Below, one piece after another: positions 45,231 through 56,937 of a stretch of 64,000 bases of DNA. The notes under the pieces were generated by a model, which had not been told where the DNA came from, did no database searches, and worked only from the letters and a program-made list of their open reading frames with translations. The DNA is from Trachythela sp. YZ-2020. Taxonomy: Eukaryota; Cnidaria; Anthozoa; Malacalcyonacea; Clavulariidae. The position numbers were made by a program, and so were the translations under genes. The stretch is taken from assembly GCA_016169945.1 (NCBI GenBank), contig JADLSH010000185.1, positions 682,001 to 746,000 on the forward strand, given 5' to 3'. Numbering within the stretch: the first letter of the stretch is position 1; every line of letters starts with the position of its first letter.

Positions 45231-47195
45231 AGTAAAATTATGTTTCTATGAATTGACACCTATCATCATGAACATATCAACCTGGCCATGCAAGAAGGAC
45301 ACGTCCCTGACGCTTGGAATTGCTTGTTGAGAACTTTAGACCGGTTAGCAACTGATCTTTCGTGTCTAAATCTACTGAGAAGGCTGTTATTGTTCAGGTA
45401 CTCAAGCACTGTGATAAAAACAAACCTCTTCCAATTAAACAATAATGTATCAGAAATATCATTCTAACGAGACAATTTTCTTAAGAGTTCAAAACGATAT
45501 ACTGTACTAATGAGCATGGATAAACAGGAAGTAAGTTTGCTTGTGCTACAGATTTGTTTATGCTACGTTACTTCAAGAACTAGTTGTGAGGTTCGTGATG
45601 ACCCAGACACGTTTATATTCATATTGTCATATTCATATATTCATATTCATATTCATCATAAAACTTCGTTGTAGTCAAAATTTTCTACGCCAGATTACGT
45701 TGGAAAACAATCTGTTAAACATGTATGGTATGTATATGGTTAACAAAGAATGATTAGCAGCCTCATGACGTTACCAGCCGTTATTGTATGTGTTAAGAGA
45801 TAGAACATATAATAGTATAATACTACGATAATATATACATAATATTAATAGTATGGTTATCAGTTTCGATGTTAACGTAACTCTTGTTTTACCGCTCTTC
45901 GATTGCTAACGTGAATAACATGCTTAAATATATATCATCGAAACATAGCACTGTTAACAGCCAATATGTTAACAGAGACCGTCTCTGCATGTGCGCCAGA
46001 TAAACCCGACGACTCGAAGGACACACATTGTTAACAAAACCAACAAAAATAAGAAACGCTAAATTGTTCCCATAAACAACAATGAAATTATTTCTCTAGC
46101 TTTAATTTCCAAAACCCATTTCTCCAATTACTCTTCGCGTTCCATCGTTTTACTGCTCTTACGCGTGCTTAGAAAACATCATATTAATAAAATTCGGCGC
46201 GACTTCCAATGGCAGAAATGACAACCTGTACTCTGTGTAGGTTTCAATTAATGGCAGGGATCTGATGTCCTTTAGGACAACACTTCCCACGCAAAGTGCA
46301 TTTCTGGTCATGCAGATCGTACATGCGACTTAATCACCTGAACAAAGGCTTGATGGGTCAGTCAGACAATAGTCGAGTACCCATTACCAATAGTTGGTCA
46401 CTAGTCCAACGCTATATATTTTAACATATTAAACTTCATTTAAAGAACCGTCATGGATTCCTATAGGAATTTACATAACGTCCTATGGGATTATTACAGG
46501 AAACTTATAAAAGCTCGTATAGGATCTTATAGGAATTGCAATAGAGATTGGGCGGAATAAGACCTATAGGATTTTAATTCTATAAGTTTCCCATTGGACT
46601 TTTTTGTAAAAAGGATATATAAACAAGTATATAATTAAAGCAAGATTTTATAAAAACAATAATAAACGGATGGGAACGATTTTATGGTGGAATCGCAATA
46701 CGAAAATTTTCGTTACGCAGCAATTGAAATCGAATAGAAAATCTATTTTTTCCTCGTTTGAAAAGTGTGTTTGATATTTTTGTTGATTTGGTAGATTTCA
46801 GCGGCTCGATTACCCTAAAAAGGTGCTTTAATCTGAAAAAATTCCTTCTCTTGCAAGGAATGAATACCTGTATTTATTTATTTATTTTCCTTACAGCCAC
46901 CCCTCTTCTGTGAGGATTATTGGCTGGTGATCACGAGCTCTGGTCTAAAATGTTAAAAATTTGGCCTTTTAGGTTAGCTATATAGGAGAGGCTTCCGAAA
47001 AAAATATGTTCAGAGAGCAAGTTCCACTGTGCTACTGTCCTTGGGTAAAAATATTATCTGTGGGATTCAGTTTACAAAAAAAGACTTCAATGCATGAGCC
47101 TTGACGTGCCTACTTATCCTAACTGGCTTACTCAAGTTATCCCCTGGTTTTACAGCTATATATAAGACCGTTGGCGATCGTATATAACATCAATA
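45231..47195. other. no recognisable gene; microsatellite
   Basis: (TTCATA)-type microsatellite at about 45616-45655. ATTCCTATAGGAATT-type palindromic motifs near 46456, related to those at 52.8-53.0 kb. Confidence 0.45.
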
Positions 47196-47199
47196 CACG

Positions 47200-47350
47200 A
47201 CCTACAGCTCTTCTATGCTCGATTGTGTGCTCCTTAGTGTTTCAATCGTACTGGTCAAACTGTTTTGGGGGTGGTATCGTGACAAGACCCAACGCGCCGC
47301 ACGCCTCTGAACCATTTCAAGTTTGTAGCAGCCATTGTTATTAACATTCC
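47200..47350 (-). pseudogene. LINE RT 3' end fragment
   Basis: A minus-strand frame contains KLEMVQRRAARWVLSRYHPQ, the common block after the RT thumb in non-LTR elements, then ends at a stop at about 47202. It lies 40 bp downstream (minus strand) of the EGF exon and is a small intronic insertion. Confidence 0.6.
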
Positions 47351-47389
47351 TGTTGAAGAAAAGCCATAAAAAATATGAATAATACATAC

Positions 47390-47518
47390 CAACACATTCC
47401 GTTCCATTTAAAGTAAACCCTTCTGCACATTCACATCTGCAAGACCCTTCTGTATTGATGCACTTTTCACTTGCATATTTACAATAACAGTGCGTTAATG
47501 ATTTGCATTCATCAATAT
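47390..47518 (-). CDS. calcium-binding EGF exon (EGF-SRCR gene)
   Basis: A 129-bp exon with acceptor TCTCTTAG before 47518 and donor GTATGTATT after 47390, phase 1 at both ends. It encodes a single EGF module starting DIDECKSLTHC, the calcium-binding consensus, followed by spaced cysteines (CYCKYASEKC, SCRCECAEGF) and a final C. It has eight or more cysteines, slightly more than the usual six, so the pairing is uncertain. The 1-1 phase allows insertion between other modules. It is on the same strand as the SRCR exon (30.9 kb) and the EGF exon at 50.2 kb. The protein would be extracellular. Confidence 0.8.
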
Positions 47519-47930
47519 CTAAGAGAACGTTTAAAGAGAAATTTTAATAGCTCGCAAATAGCCGCTGCGCGTATAAGTGAATCTTGACTATTTATCAATA
47601 TTTTTGGAGTTGTATGGACGCATTCGCCTATCGAAATCCGCATTAAGGCGCACCTCTCTTCGTGCATTCAGAATGAACCAGAAATAGATGTAAGATGCAC
47701 GTATAAACATGCTCGTTTTGTTCAATTATTTTTTAGGTGCATGTAGGAGGATATTCACTATGTGATATTTTTGTGTTCAAATCGCCGTTTATAGGTGCAC
47801 GGACCAAAAAAAATCCGCATAAAGGGGCGCAATCAATTTCAAACATTTTTTAATTAAGACAGAGGAAACGATGGATTTCAAGTTTCATGCCAACACATGG
47901 TAAGTATGGTCTCCCATAAGTGCAAAACAG
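47519..47930. other. intron, nothing recognised
   Basis: AT-rich intron between the EGF exon and the foldback repeat. Confidence 0.4.
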
Positions 47931-48325
47931 CCCCCTCCTCAAAAATGTAAATTCACCCCAGAGTTCATAAAACACCCGAAAACACTAATTCGAAATGCAA
48001 GAGTTGATCTGAAACACCCCCAAAAGATTCGAAACACGCCACCAAAAGATTCGAAACACGAAAAAAGATTCGAAAGTCGCGAAAAGATTCGAAACACGCC
48101 AAATGATTCATAACACGCGACCAAAAGATTCGAAACACGCCAATTCCGAATCGTTTGGCCTGTTTCGAATCTTTTCGCCTGTTTCGAATCTCTTGGCGTT
48201 TTTCGAATATTTAGGCGTGTTTTGAATATTGTTGGGGTGTTTCAGATCAACTGTTTCATTTCGACTTTGTGTATTGGGGAGTTTTATGAACCCTGGGGTG
48301 AATTAATTTTTGGGGATTATTTTGC
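47931..48325. repeat. foldback element with inverted tandem arrays
   Basis: Outer arms: AATTCACCCCAGAGTTCATA (47951) against TATGAACCCTGGGGTGAATT (48285). Inside are about six degenerate copies of AAAAGATTCGAAACACGCC in one orientation (to about 48145), then about four in the opposite orientation. The centre lies near 48145. No coding capacity. Confidence 0.85.
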
Positions 48326-50238
48326 TGATATATATGGGCACCGAGGGTAAGAATCAAGAAATACAAAGATTCGGGTTGCGGGTACTATTTATGAATATCT
48401 TAAAAAAGTGAACAAAAAACGAGAAGAGAATTTTGGACAGATAAGAAAAATCAGAAGAAATGTTTTGATGAATGTCGAAACTAACAACATATTGCTGCAA
48501 GTTAGACTGCACCTTTCTACAGTACTTGTTCTTACAATTTTGGCTTTTCTCCGACAATAAACTGTAAATGCCATCAACATGTATAATGTATATCAAATCG
48601 GACAATCAAAACTCTATCGGATATGCAGTTTCGGCTCCTTGCAATTAACTCATTTCGCGACGATGCCGAGGACTGAACTAATGGCAATGACTGGATATCC
48701 GATAAAGTTGTATTTGATATGAAATATCAAATTCACAAGTGAATCAGTATTTTAAAAGAAATTTGGTTTATAGTTGACGAAATTGTATGATAATACGACC
48801 ACATACCCAGCTGTCGTCACGGTACAGATTTCTTTTCTTCACGGCTCATTAATTGATCATGAATTTGAGATATAGTGTCAATATCACGGCATAGACCTGA
48901 TCGCCTACTTCTGTTCGTATTCATTAGAAAGTACTAGTAGCTTCCATGTAAAACGCCCTATGTTTTACGCTTTTCAATCTGAACGAGACTCAGATCATTG
49001 AAAATTTGCAGAAAGGTTTTAATATTTTTTTTGTTTAATAACTTTCAACAATTTGTTTCGATATAATCATCTCTTATATGAAATTTTGCTGATAAATGTA
49101 TTTATTTATTGTCTATATCATTATAGTCAATGTTCAACCAAATCACAATCTAAGAACCTGTTTCAATGTGAAAAGGTTTCCAATATTGGCAACATGAAAA
49201 TTAAAACGAGAGCTGAAGGGATATTCATTACAGCCATGCATATAGAATTATATGAGTTGTACGGGGACGTGGCTTTATCTCGAAGCGAGACTCAATGCGT
49301 TTATTTATTAAATATATTGTCCAAAATTCCCACCGGCAAAGAGTTCCCGGATAAACCACCAACGCTATATACCAATGCCAAATATAATTACACCCGAGTT
49401 TCTTTTTGCACACTCGCGTCACCTACACGCCACCTGCGCAAAATAGAACATGTCTTAAACATTCCCAAATACACTGCGTGAATGTTTTCAGATAGACAAT
49501 TTCGCTTACAAAAGAATAGTTATGAGCCAAACAAAAGGGCAAAGAACAGCATTGTTGTTCTTAATTACCAACTGCATTTAGAAATGTACTAATTTCAATA
49601 TATACCCTATAACTCATTGGCTATTTTCTTTCTTCTGGATTTTTGCCCACCGATAAATTCGTTTAGGAAGCCGTGTGGAAAACTACATTGTACAATTCGT
49701 TCGAGAATTACGGCAAAATATATAATATAACTGAAACTTGCATATGCTCGCAGACTTATAACTGATATTGAATAATTTTAAGGGGCTAAGATTCCACGAC
49801 ATATAATCTAAATCTTGAGGGGCGAAGCTAACCATGGCAACTGGTCATGCAATGGTGATAAATGTGCACATAGATAATCTAAGGACAATGTATTTGTAAA
49901 GGTTTCAATAATTATAAAAATAACAATATGCGAAGCATGACCAGTTGCTTTGTCTAGCTTCGCCACTGTTAAAATTAAAGAGTCGTATTTCTGACCAGAT
50001 ATTATAAATCTCAAATGTCCGGTAATTCCAGAGATTGCCTATAAATAGCAAGCAAATACGCTGTTTTCTGCTACAAGGTGTAGGCAATCCTTCAGCCACT
50101 GGCGGTGTAAAAATCTTCAATGAGAGGTCGTACAAAGAAAAAGCAATGGTTTTGAGGTGGTGTTGGAAACATAAATTTAAAGTGATTTAAAGGATAATTA
50201 TAGTTGACGTGCATGTTAATACATACGACAATACATAC
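48326..50238. other. intron, no gene called
   Basis: AT-rich. A plus-strand frame of 142 codons at 49053-49481 starts with a hydrophobic stretch but has no recognisable motif and lies antisense within the gene; not called. Confidence 0.4.
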
Positions 50239-50352
50239 CCACACATCCACTCGTTCCAACAGAGGTGTACCCTGTGTTGCACATACATTTGTAAGAACCT
50301 ACAGTGTTGTTGCACGAATGATCACATGGAAATGACAAACATTCATCGATAT
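50239..50352 (-). CDS. calcium-binding EGF exon (EGF-SRCR gene)
   Basis: A 114-bp exon (38 codons) with acceptor TTATTTAG before 50352 and donor GTATGTATTG after 50239, phase 1 at both ends. It encodes one compact EGF module: [20 protein letters not shown], then [19 protein letters not shown], with six cysteines in EGF order and the D-I-D-E-C calcium-binding start. The N-N-T and Y/F after the fourth Cys fit the hydroxylation-type consensus region. It precedes the EGF exon at 47.4 kb and the SRCR exon at 30.9 kb on the minus strand. Upstream exons with the signal peptide were not found and should lie at higher coordinates, perhaps beyond the window. Confidence 0.85.
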
Positions 50353-50730
50353 CTAAATAAAATATTAAATAAGAAATAGTACATAATTGTATGAGAATAT
50401 TATTGGAGGAATTTGCAATTTTGCCATGCATGAGCTTTAGGATGCAATTTAATTTTCAATCTAAAAACAAATTTCACATTTGTTTCAATAAATATTTATA
50501 GAAGTAAATTTTCATGTTTACTACCAGGAGGTCTGCCGCGGAATCTTGTTAAAACGATTGCATTTGACACACGTACTCACAGGCATAGCAAAGTTAATCA
50601 ACAATATATAGCAGCTTCGTATCATTTTAAGAACTAAAAGCGCGAATGGTAACTAAAATATACTATAAATAGGGCTGACTTAATTGCAAGTACAGTACTG
50701 CTTAGAAGTAATTTAACACTGCTGCTCGGC
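50353..50730. other. intron or upstream region, nothing recognised
   Basis: AT-rich; no further EGF-like exon seen. Confidence 0.4.
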
Positions 50731-50734
50731 TGCG

Positions 50735-50830
50735 GTTCGTGCGGTTAGTGGGCGAGGTTCATGTGTTTAGCGGGTGTGGTGCGTGCGGTTAGCGGGTGCG
50801 GTGCGTGCGGTTTGCGGGTGCGGTTCCTGC
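50735..50830 (+). repeat. G-rich short tandem repeat
   Basis: About four degenerate copies of GCGTGCGGTTAGCGGGTGCG. It abuts the left flank of the 3.9-kb element. Confidence 0.8.
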
Positions 50831-52809
50831 GGTAATCTCAAACTCGTACCCAGCGCTAGCCTGCTGGGGCATAGCACTGGTAAAGGGTGACCACGTGACA
50901 GGCAAATACTCCAAGATTCTTGGAGTATTAGCCTGCGAGCGGGCTTTATGGAAAATAAGACAGGGAGGGGGGTGACGAAAAGTTCAGGAAAGGATAAATG
51001 GCGGTTTAGTGAATTGCCGCGGTTATGACATTCTTACTATTATTATCTTTCTTTAATACATTTATACGGCGAATACACATCAATCTTCTTTATATCTGCT
51101 TCATGTCGCATTATAATTTGCCGAGGAGGAGACGTTTCGAAGGACAATGAAAGTCAGCAAGGTACGAGACATATATATATTTTTATAGTATTTTACAAAT
51201 TTAGGTTAAGTTGCAATGGAGCCTTTGTGCCTTACTAATTCACACAATCTAGTGCCAGACAATTTATCCCATCAAAGGGAAAGTGTTGTATATTATGCTT
51301 AATACAAATGTAAATGTTAACCAGACACTATTATACCATTAACCGGCAAGTTTGGTTATTGGACTTTTGTAGGTCTAAATTTTTAGTAAAAAATTGTGTA
51401 TATATACAGAGGCAGTTGTAAAAAATGAAAATAAATGCCCTGCAATTCCGGTGCAATGCTGTCTATTCCAGTTGCCAAGGGCTAACCACAAATTCATGTG
51501 TATTTACCAGGATAATGCTAGTGTGTGTTATTGTTGCCAATGTGTGTTATTGATGCCAATGTGTACTTGTGGTTATCTTTTGGCAACTGTACTGTGTAGC
51601 TTAGATACCCAAATTTGCAAAGTTTAGAATATTTACCATCTTTCGGTTAACCCAATTAAGGTGCAATGCACATCTTTGCATCATACTACACTATTCCAGT
51701 CATTCTAATGATAGTTGCTAGACAGTTTAATTTAATTGTCAAGTGGAGATTGTTGCATGTGAACCTTTAACCAGGCAACCTTCCAATGTCTTGCTAACCC
51801 ATTTTAAATCAACTGCTGTCCTGTACTTGACTGAATAGTTGTTGAAATATTATATATTATACTGTACTTATTCTTCTACAGATTCCATTAGAGCATTCAT
51901 TGAGTACATTGATTTATTGCAGCATTTGTTTTGTTGGGGATGGAAGTTAAAAGTAAACGGAGAAGCAGATTGACTCAGGACTGAGGTGAACAGAAGGTAT
52001 GTTTGTTTTCTTTTGTTTAAATGTATTTGAAACTTTTCTCATTAAACCATTATGCTACAATGTGCCTTTGGTCAACAATTTCCCTGTCTAATGCCAGACT
52101 GTTGTCTTCTCAAGGGTAGTGCTGGCCATTAATGTTATAGAAGACAGTTCCAGGAGAACATTAGTGATACAACACATCAGACTTCAACCTGTGGTATTGT
52201 AATGTTTACAAGTTAATGTAAAATAGTTGTGACAAAGACAAAAACTAGAATTTATATATTAATATTGGTCCCTTCACATGTAACTGATAATAATATATTA
52301 TGGTAAGAACAAACCACAGTATTTTTGCAGGTTAAAGGGTATATACTACAAAGGACATATTTCAATGTGCTTGGTTTCAATTTGAGCTATTTCAATACAT
52401 GTGTTCAATGTCGCAAGCTGTGTACAGGATTTTTAGACATAAAAAATATCAGTTATGTTGTGCTGATTGTTCAACATTTGGTGAATTGAACAGTTAATAT
52501 TATGAACACAATTTCAAGTGATTTGGGGGAACAAACATGGAGATTTAACTTAAATTCTGATGTCATAATTTGTATATTACATGTACACATTGAAATATCT
52601 CCAATTTTAATCAAAAAAGCTATTAAAATTTGTAAAATATGTTTCTCTACCAAATTTGACCAGTCCTTTCACATTAGACAAACTTAGTTTTGAAATCAGG
52701 ATTAATAGTATATTAGTTGTAAAAAATTGTTATATTTGCCACATTTTTATCTGTAATAAAAATTGTTCTCCATTTGTTTTCTCATTTTCCTTCACCTTGA
52801 TTAAAACGA

Positions 52810-52985
52810 TTACACAGGAATTTCTATAGGATCCTATAGGAATTCCTATAGGAAACCTAATAGCATTCCTATTATATTTTGGCCCAATTTCCTATAGGAA
52901 TTCCTATAGGAAATTGGGCCAAAATCTAATAGGAATTCCTATAGGAAATTGGACCAAAATCTAATAGGAATTCCTATAGGATTTT
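52810..52985. repeat. palindrome cluster around TATAGGAATTCCTATA
   Basis: CCTATAGGAATTCCTATAGG-type units recur four times. The segment 52879-52922 is a perfect 44-bp palindrome (left half TTGGCCCAATTTCCTATAGG + AA) and extends with one mismatch to about 66 bp. Confidence 0.85.
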
Positions 52986-53784
52986 TTCGTAAGGGTATAT
53001 ATATAAAACATTGACAAAGTATTTACTGTAATTGATGCCATCAGACATATTTAATAATACTCTATTACAATTAACTTATATGCCTTGTGTCTCCTATTTT
53101 ATTTTATTTACTCTCCCCACTAAAGCAAGACAATTTACTTGACAGGGGGAGGCCCTTGCAGTGTTATGCTTTGATTGGGTTGTCCGCAGTGTAGTACTTT
53201 GGTAGAACAATATGTCTCTTTTACATCGGCAAATTTAGATATTTATAATCAACTTTTCATGTTTTCAACCTGTATATATCCCGGCGTACTTAATCAACAA
53301 AAACGAATCATAAGAAGTCCAATCGACATTAATTAGTTACTTGATACTAAGCAATAACGAATCAGCAGTCACAAAAAATATGGCCAGTTATGGATTTTTT
53401 TTCAATTACCATATGCATGCATTTTGTTGATTTATATGCATATTAGCCACTGTGTATTTGTGTTTTAACTGAGTACTTACTGTATCAGCACACCCAAAGT
53501 AAAGCGAAACAAGACAGTTAATGTTATACGAAGACATGGATTTGGCTATTCTCTAGATTGTTTTTTTTTTGCATCAATGATATTCCATAATCAATCAATA
53601 ATCATGTCACAATAATAAGGTCACAGCACCAGCAGTCACTGATTTCCAATATCAATCGATTACTTGTTATCAGTTGATATTTATAGATAACGATTTTCAT
53701 TGATTAACAATTTCCACAATTAAGTACGTGGGATATATACATGGAGAGCACATATTAATGATAGTATGTTAATTAACTATATAT

Positions 53785-54080
53785 ACTGTATACAGCTAAA
53801 TAAATTAAGGTTGTCCTCGACAAAGATAAAAGGCCAAAACTAAATGGTCAAAGCCAAGTGCAAAAAGTATGGTAGGGAAGATGACTTTTGATGCAGTTGT
53901 GCCAAAATTATCTGTTAAATTGAAATATATGGAAAACAATCAGCCAAGAGACAAAAGTTTGAACAAAATTGTACTTTTAGCAGTTGTCTTTCAGCCTTTG
54001 CCCTTTTGATAGCTTTGTCAGGGACAACCTTCATCATAGTTAATAGAAATATTGCCTTAATTCATTTAGCTGTATATATG
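53785..54080. repeat. foldback repeat (MITE-like)
   Basis: Two nested inverted pairs: ACAGCTAAATAAATTAAGG (53792) with CCTTAATTCATTTAGCTGT (54056), and AAGGTTGTCC (53807) with GGACAACCTT (54022) plus flanking ACAAAG/CTTTGT. Confidence 0.7.
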
Positions 54081-54741
54081 TAAAATATATCTTTGAAGCT
54101 AATAATGAAATCATGTTATAATATGTATATGTTTAGATATTTTGTACAATGTTTCCATACAACATAAAACTTTAATTCACAACTTTTGTCACAATTTTAC
54201 TATTGAGTTCAGTCTGCATTTGAACTGAAAGAGTTAGAATTGGAAGTATACTCGATACCTTTGAAGTCTTTGTGGCGCTACTGAGTTCATATAGCACAGA
54301 TCAACGATAAACTGTTGAACCATTTATCCATTGACACGTTTTATATATTAAATCTGTATAAATTTTGTATACCAGCATCTGTTACAACATTTCGTGCCAC
54401 TTCCTTCACTTTAAAGCAAGTTCTCGAGTAATAGTTGACCATAGTATTATCGATAAACATATATATCCAATTTTATAGATCTACAGTGTAGGAACTAACA
54501 CGACTTCAATCCATTGTGCTTCGATTAAATAACTCAAAACACAGAAGATTGCATTGCGTTTTGCCTTCACTCCTCTTAATTGTCAATTTATCATCACACG
54601 TACAAAACATTATATATTTTAACCCCCCGTCCAAAAAATCCCGCGTGGAGAAATAAGCCACGTTCCTGATGTCACGTGGTCAGCCTTTACCAGGGCTATG
54701 CCCAGCAGGCTAGCCCTGGGTACGAGGTTGTGGTAATCTCA

Positions 54742-55225
54742 CCCCAAGCAGAAAAACCACAGCGTCGTGTTCCGACGGTTTCCGATACAACGGTTATTAT
54801 GCGGCAAACTGACTTGTTCCTATATGGGATTAACTTGTTTACTAAATTACCACTTTGTCTAATAAACTGTATAACATACACCACTGATATGAATTTATAT
54901 TAAGAATATAAAGAGAATGAGGTGTTAAGGCGAAGTATAAACTCAGATCAACAAACGTGTCACCTATACACAGCCTACGGGTTTGTCACATTCAAAGCGC
55001 CATCTACACAAGCATACATACTGACAATTTTATCAATCTATTCAATCGCTCTGCTACATATTAATTCTACTATGCCATAAATATGACACAACGGTTGATA
55101 AAATGAGAAGCTTGTTACACGTTGTCGACAGGCATGCTACGAGCTTGTTATGAAGCCAACAATTTGTCAACAAAATGTGAGATTTTTACATGTGTAGATA
55201 AACCTAGTAACTTTTGTCATACTCG
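54742..55225. other. no recognisable gene
   Basis: Spacer between two mobile elements; no motif found. Confidence 0.4.
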
Positions 55226-56084
55226 AGTAGGTAACCCCCCCCCCCATCCAGCGGCGGAAGTGATTCAAGCGAATGTATGTATGACGTCACATTTATTTCC
55301 AGCCATATGGGGGCATCAACAGGGGTATGCGTCCAAGAGTTCGTACTTAGCGTGCGTTCAAGAGTTCGTACTTAGCGTGCGTACAAAGCGTTACGTCATG
55401 CCTATATTTTTTGCGTAATTGGTTGAATGCGAGTATACAAACTAAATGAATAGGGGTAGGTAACGTTTATTTTAAATTGCTTTTTTCCCAACAAAATATG
55501 TATTCTTCAAGGGCGAGTAATGTTGACGAATTTTCGCCTGTGGAATTTCGGAAGCTCTGCAATTTGTTAGGGACAATATTTGCACAAACTGTTTCTTGCG
55601 AGATTTATGAGCTTTTCGAAGAGAGGTGCTGTGGTTGTAAACTAAATCGTTTTAGTCAGAGTGAGTGTCTTATTTTATCGTATGAGCAGAGATGGCAGAT
55701 GTATGATTTGGAAGCCATAGAACCAGTTAGTAATAAAGACATGGTATGGAATAAGTTTGTTGAGGTGACGAAAGTTTTAGAGCTCCAGTGAGATAAATAC
55801 GTGTTTGAATATTGGAATCTAAAGGGCGAAAAAGGGGGTAACGCCAACGCGAAATCGTACTGATTTTAAAAGTAAATTATTGTTGCTCGCTTTGCTTGGC
55901 TGGATGCATATATTAACGTACAGATTAACGTTTGTAACAAATTTATTTCTTAAGTATAACAATTAATCACACAAATGCATATAATTCTTAAACATATTGT
56001 CTTGCTTTATTGCTCGTTAGCCATGGTTTCTTTAACAAAGGCTCGGACCGTAGGCTCGTCTTCGTGCAGATTCACCCACTTCAT
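55226..56084 (+). repeat. left terminal inverted repeat (859 bp)
   Basis: Nearly identical to the reverse complement of 58014-58871. It contains a perfect CRE-type TGACGTCA (55282-55289), a 28-bp unit twice in tandem (AAGAGTTCGTACTTAGCGTG, about 55332-55383), the ORF at 55477 and the last 26 codons of the gene seen whole at 57909-58091. Confidence 0.9.
55477..55791 (+). pseudogene. TIR-borne Cys-rich small gene, left copy (early stop)
   Basis: Reads inward. The start is MLFSQQNMYSSRASNVDEFS; a Cys cluster (ERCCGCKLNRFSQSEC) lies near residues 47-63. It is nearly identical to the right copy at 58235-58621, but a TGG there is a TGA here (55789-55791), cutting 24 residues. C-C-x-x-C-style clusters with a following H/F-x-S-Q pattern occur in small proteins of uncertain role in Polinton-like elements, as far as I recall. 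The CRE-type site about 190 bp upstream could drive it. Confidence 0.55.
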
Positions 56085-56284
56085 TGCGTGTTTTTCGCAA
56101 TTTTCATTTGTACCCGGCCCACCCATGTAAAAAAATGACAACTAAAGACAGGTAATTGAAAACCATTTTATTAAATGACTCGAAGTTACATGCTGTGTTT
56201 ATATTGGTATGTTTTTACATGCTAATATTTCATGAATTGATGACTTCAGTCCTATATTCGGCCTATTAAAAATCGAGTTTAACT

Positions 56285-56840
56285 TCTAATCATCATCATC
56301 GTTATTCCCTTCATCGTTTTCTCCAGTAAAAGCGTAACCCTTTAAAAGCCTTCTTATAAGAAACTTTCTCTTATCAACAGCTGCTTGCAAACTTCTTCTG
56401 GATCACAGTCATCGTTTTCGACAAGTGTTTCCTTTGTCTGCATTATTTTCTTATGTACTGGATCTTTATTTAGTTGTTTCATCCACGTCAGGTTATCCAT
56501 GTAGACATCGGCCAATTCCTTTTGCAAAACCGGAAGAACTTTGGCAAAAGCTTTCTGTTTCGCTTCACTTTCCTCATGACCCCCCATGAGAAGCGTTTGT
56601 AAGATGTCTTCATACTGTGCTCGAACCTTGGATGCTGCGTCGTCAATCAATGTAGCCCAGGGATCGATTTCCTATTCGGAACTGTCTTCATCACACTCTC
56701 CAGTCATGATGCTACTCTCATGTTCGGTATGGCTTTCATCTTCGGTATGGCTTTCCATAGGACTTTCCTCATGTTCACTGGTGTCGTCGTCATGCCCTAC
56801 AAGGCAATAGCTTCCGCAGTACTGTACTGACTGTTCATTT
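56285..56840 (-). pseudogene. helical acidic protein gene of the mini-element
   Basis: Minus-strand reading from about 56840: an ATG with a short frame, then in the neighbouring frame an acidic His/Glu/Ser-rich stretch (DDDTSEHEESPMESHTEDES), a stop at about 56670, then IDDAASKVRAQYEDILQTLL, KQKAFAKVLPVLQKELADVY, TWMKQLNKDPVHKKI and KQLLIRESFL. A frame change near 56360 leads to a terminal acidic tail ending at about 56288. The helical core with the W-x-x-x-x-x-D-P-V-H-K motif resembles an uncharacterised protein common in cnidarian Polinton-like or viral-like elements (from memory). Function unknown. Stops and frame change indicate decay. Confidence 0.5.
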
Positions 56841-56937
56841 TAGTGCTCGTCTTACGAATGTTAATGTAAAATAAGCAAATTCTTTGCTATACACGACTAT
56901 TTATACACAAAACAAATCCTAACGATGTACACATATT

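Larger units (their letters stand above)
50841..54731. mobile_element. 3.9-kb element with 65-bp inverted ends
   Basis: GGTAATCTCA occurs directly before (50831-50840) and directly after (54732-54741) the segment. The ends are inverted copies over about 65 bp: CTCGTACCCAGCGCTAGCCT at the left against AGGCTAGCCCTGGGTACGAG at the right, continuing through CACGTGAC. This supports a DNA transposon with a duplication of up to 10 bp. The interior has no protein I recognise; it contains a 44-bp perfect palindrome (52879-52922) and a foldback (53785-54080). The class is unknown. Confidence 0.6.

Noticed and set aside
46441..46620. TATAGGAATT-type palindromic motifs considered as a mobile element end
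   Set aside because: Short, degenerate and without matching ends or flanking duplication.
49053..49481. 142-codon plus-strand frame with a hydrophobic start
   Set aside because: No recognisable domain, antisense to the EGF-SRCR gene intron, and no splice or composition support.
50735..50830. G-rich tandem repeat considered as telomeric or G-quadruplex array
   Set aside because: Units lack runs of three or more G at regular spacing and do not match a telomere repeat.
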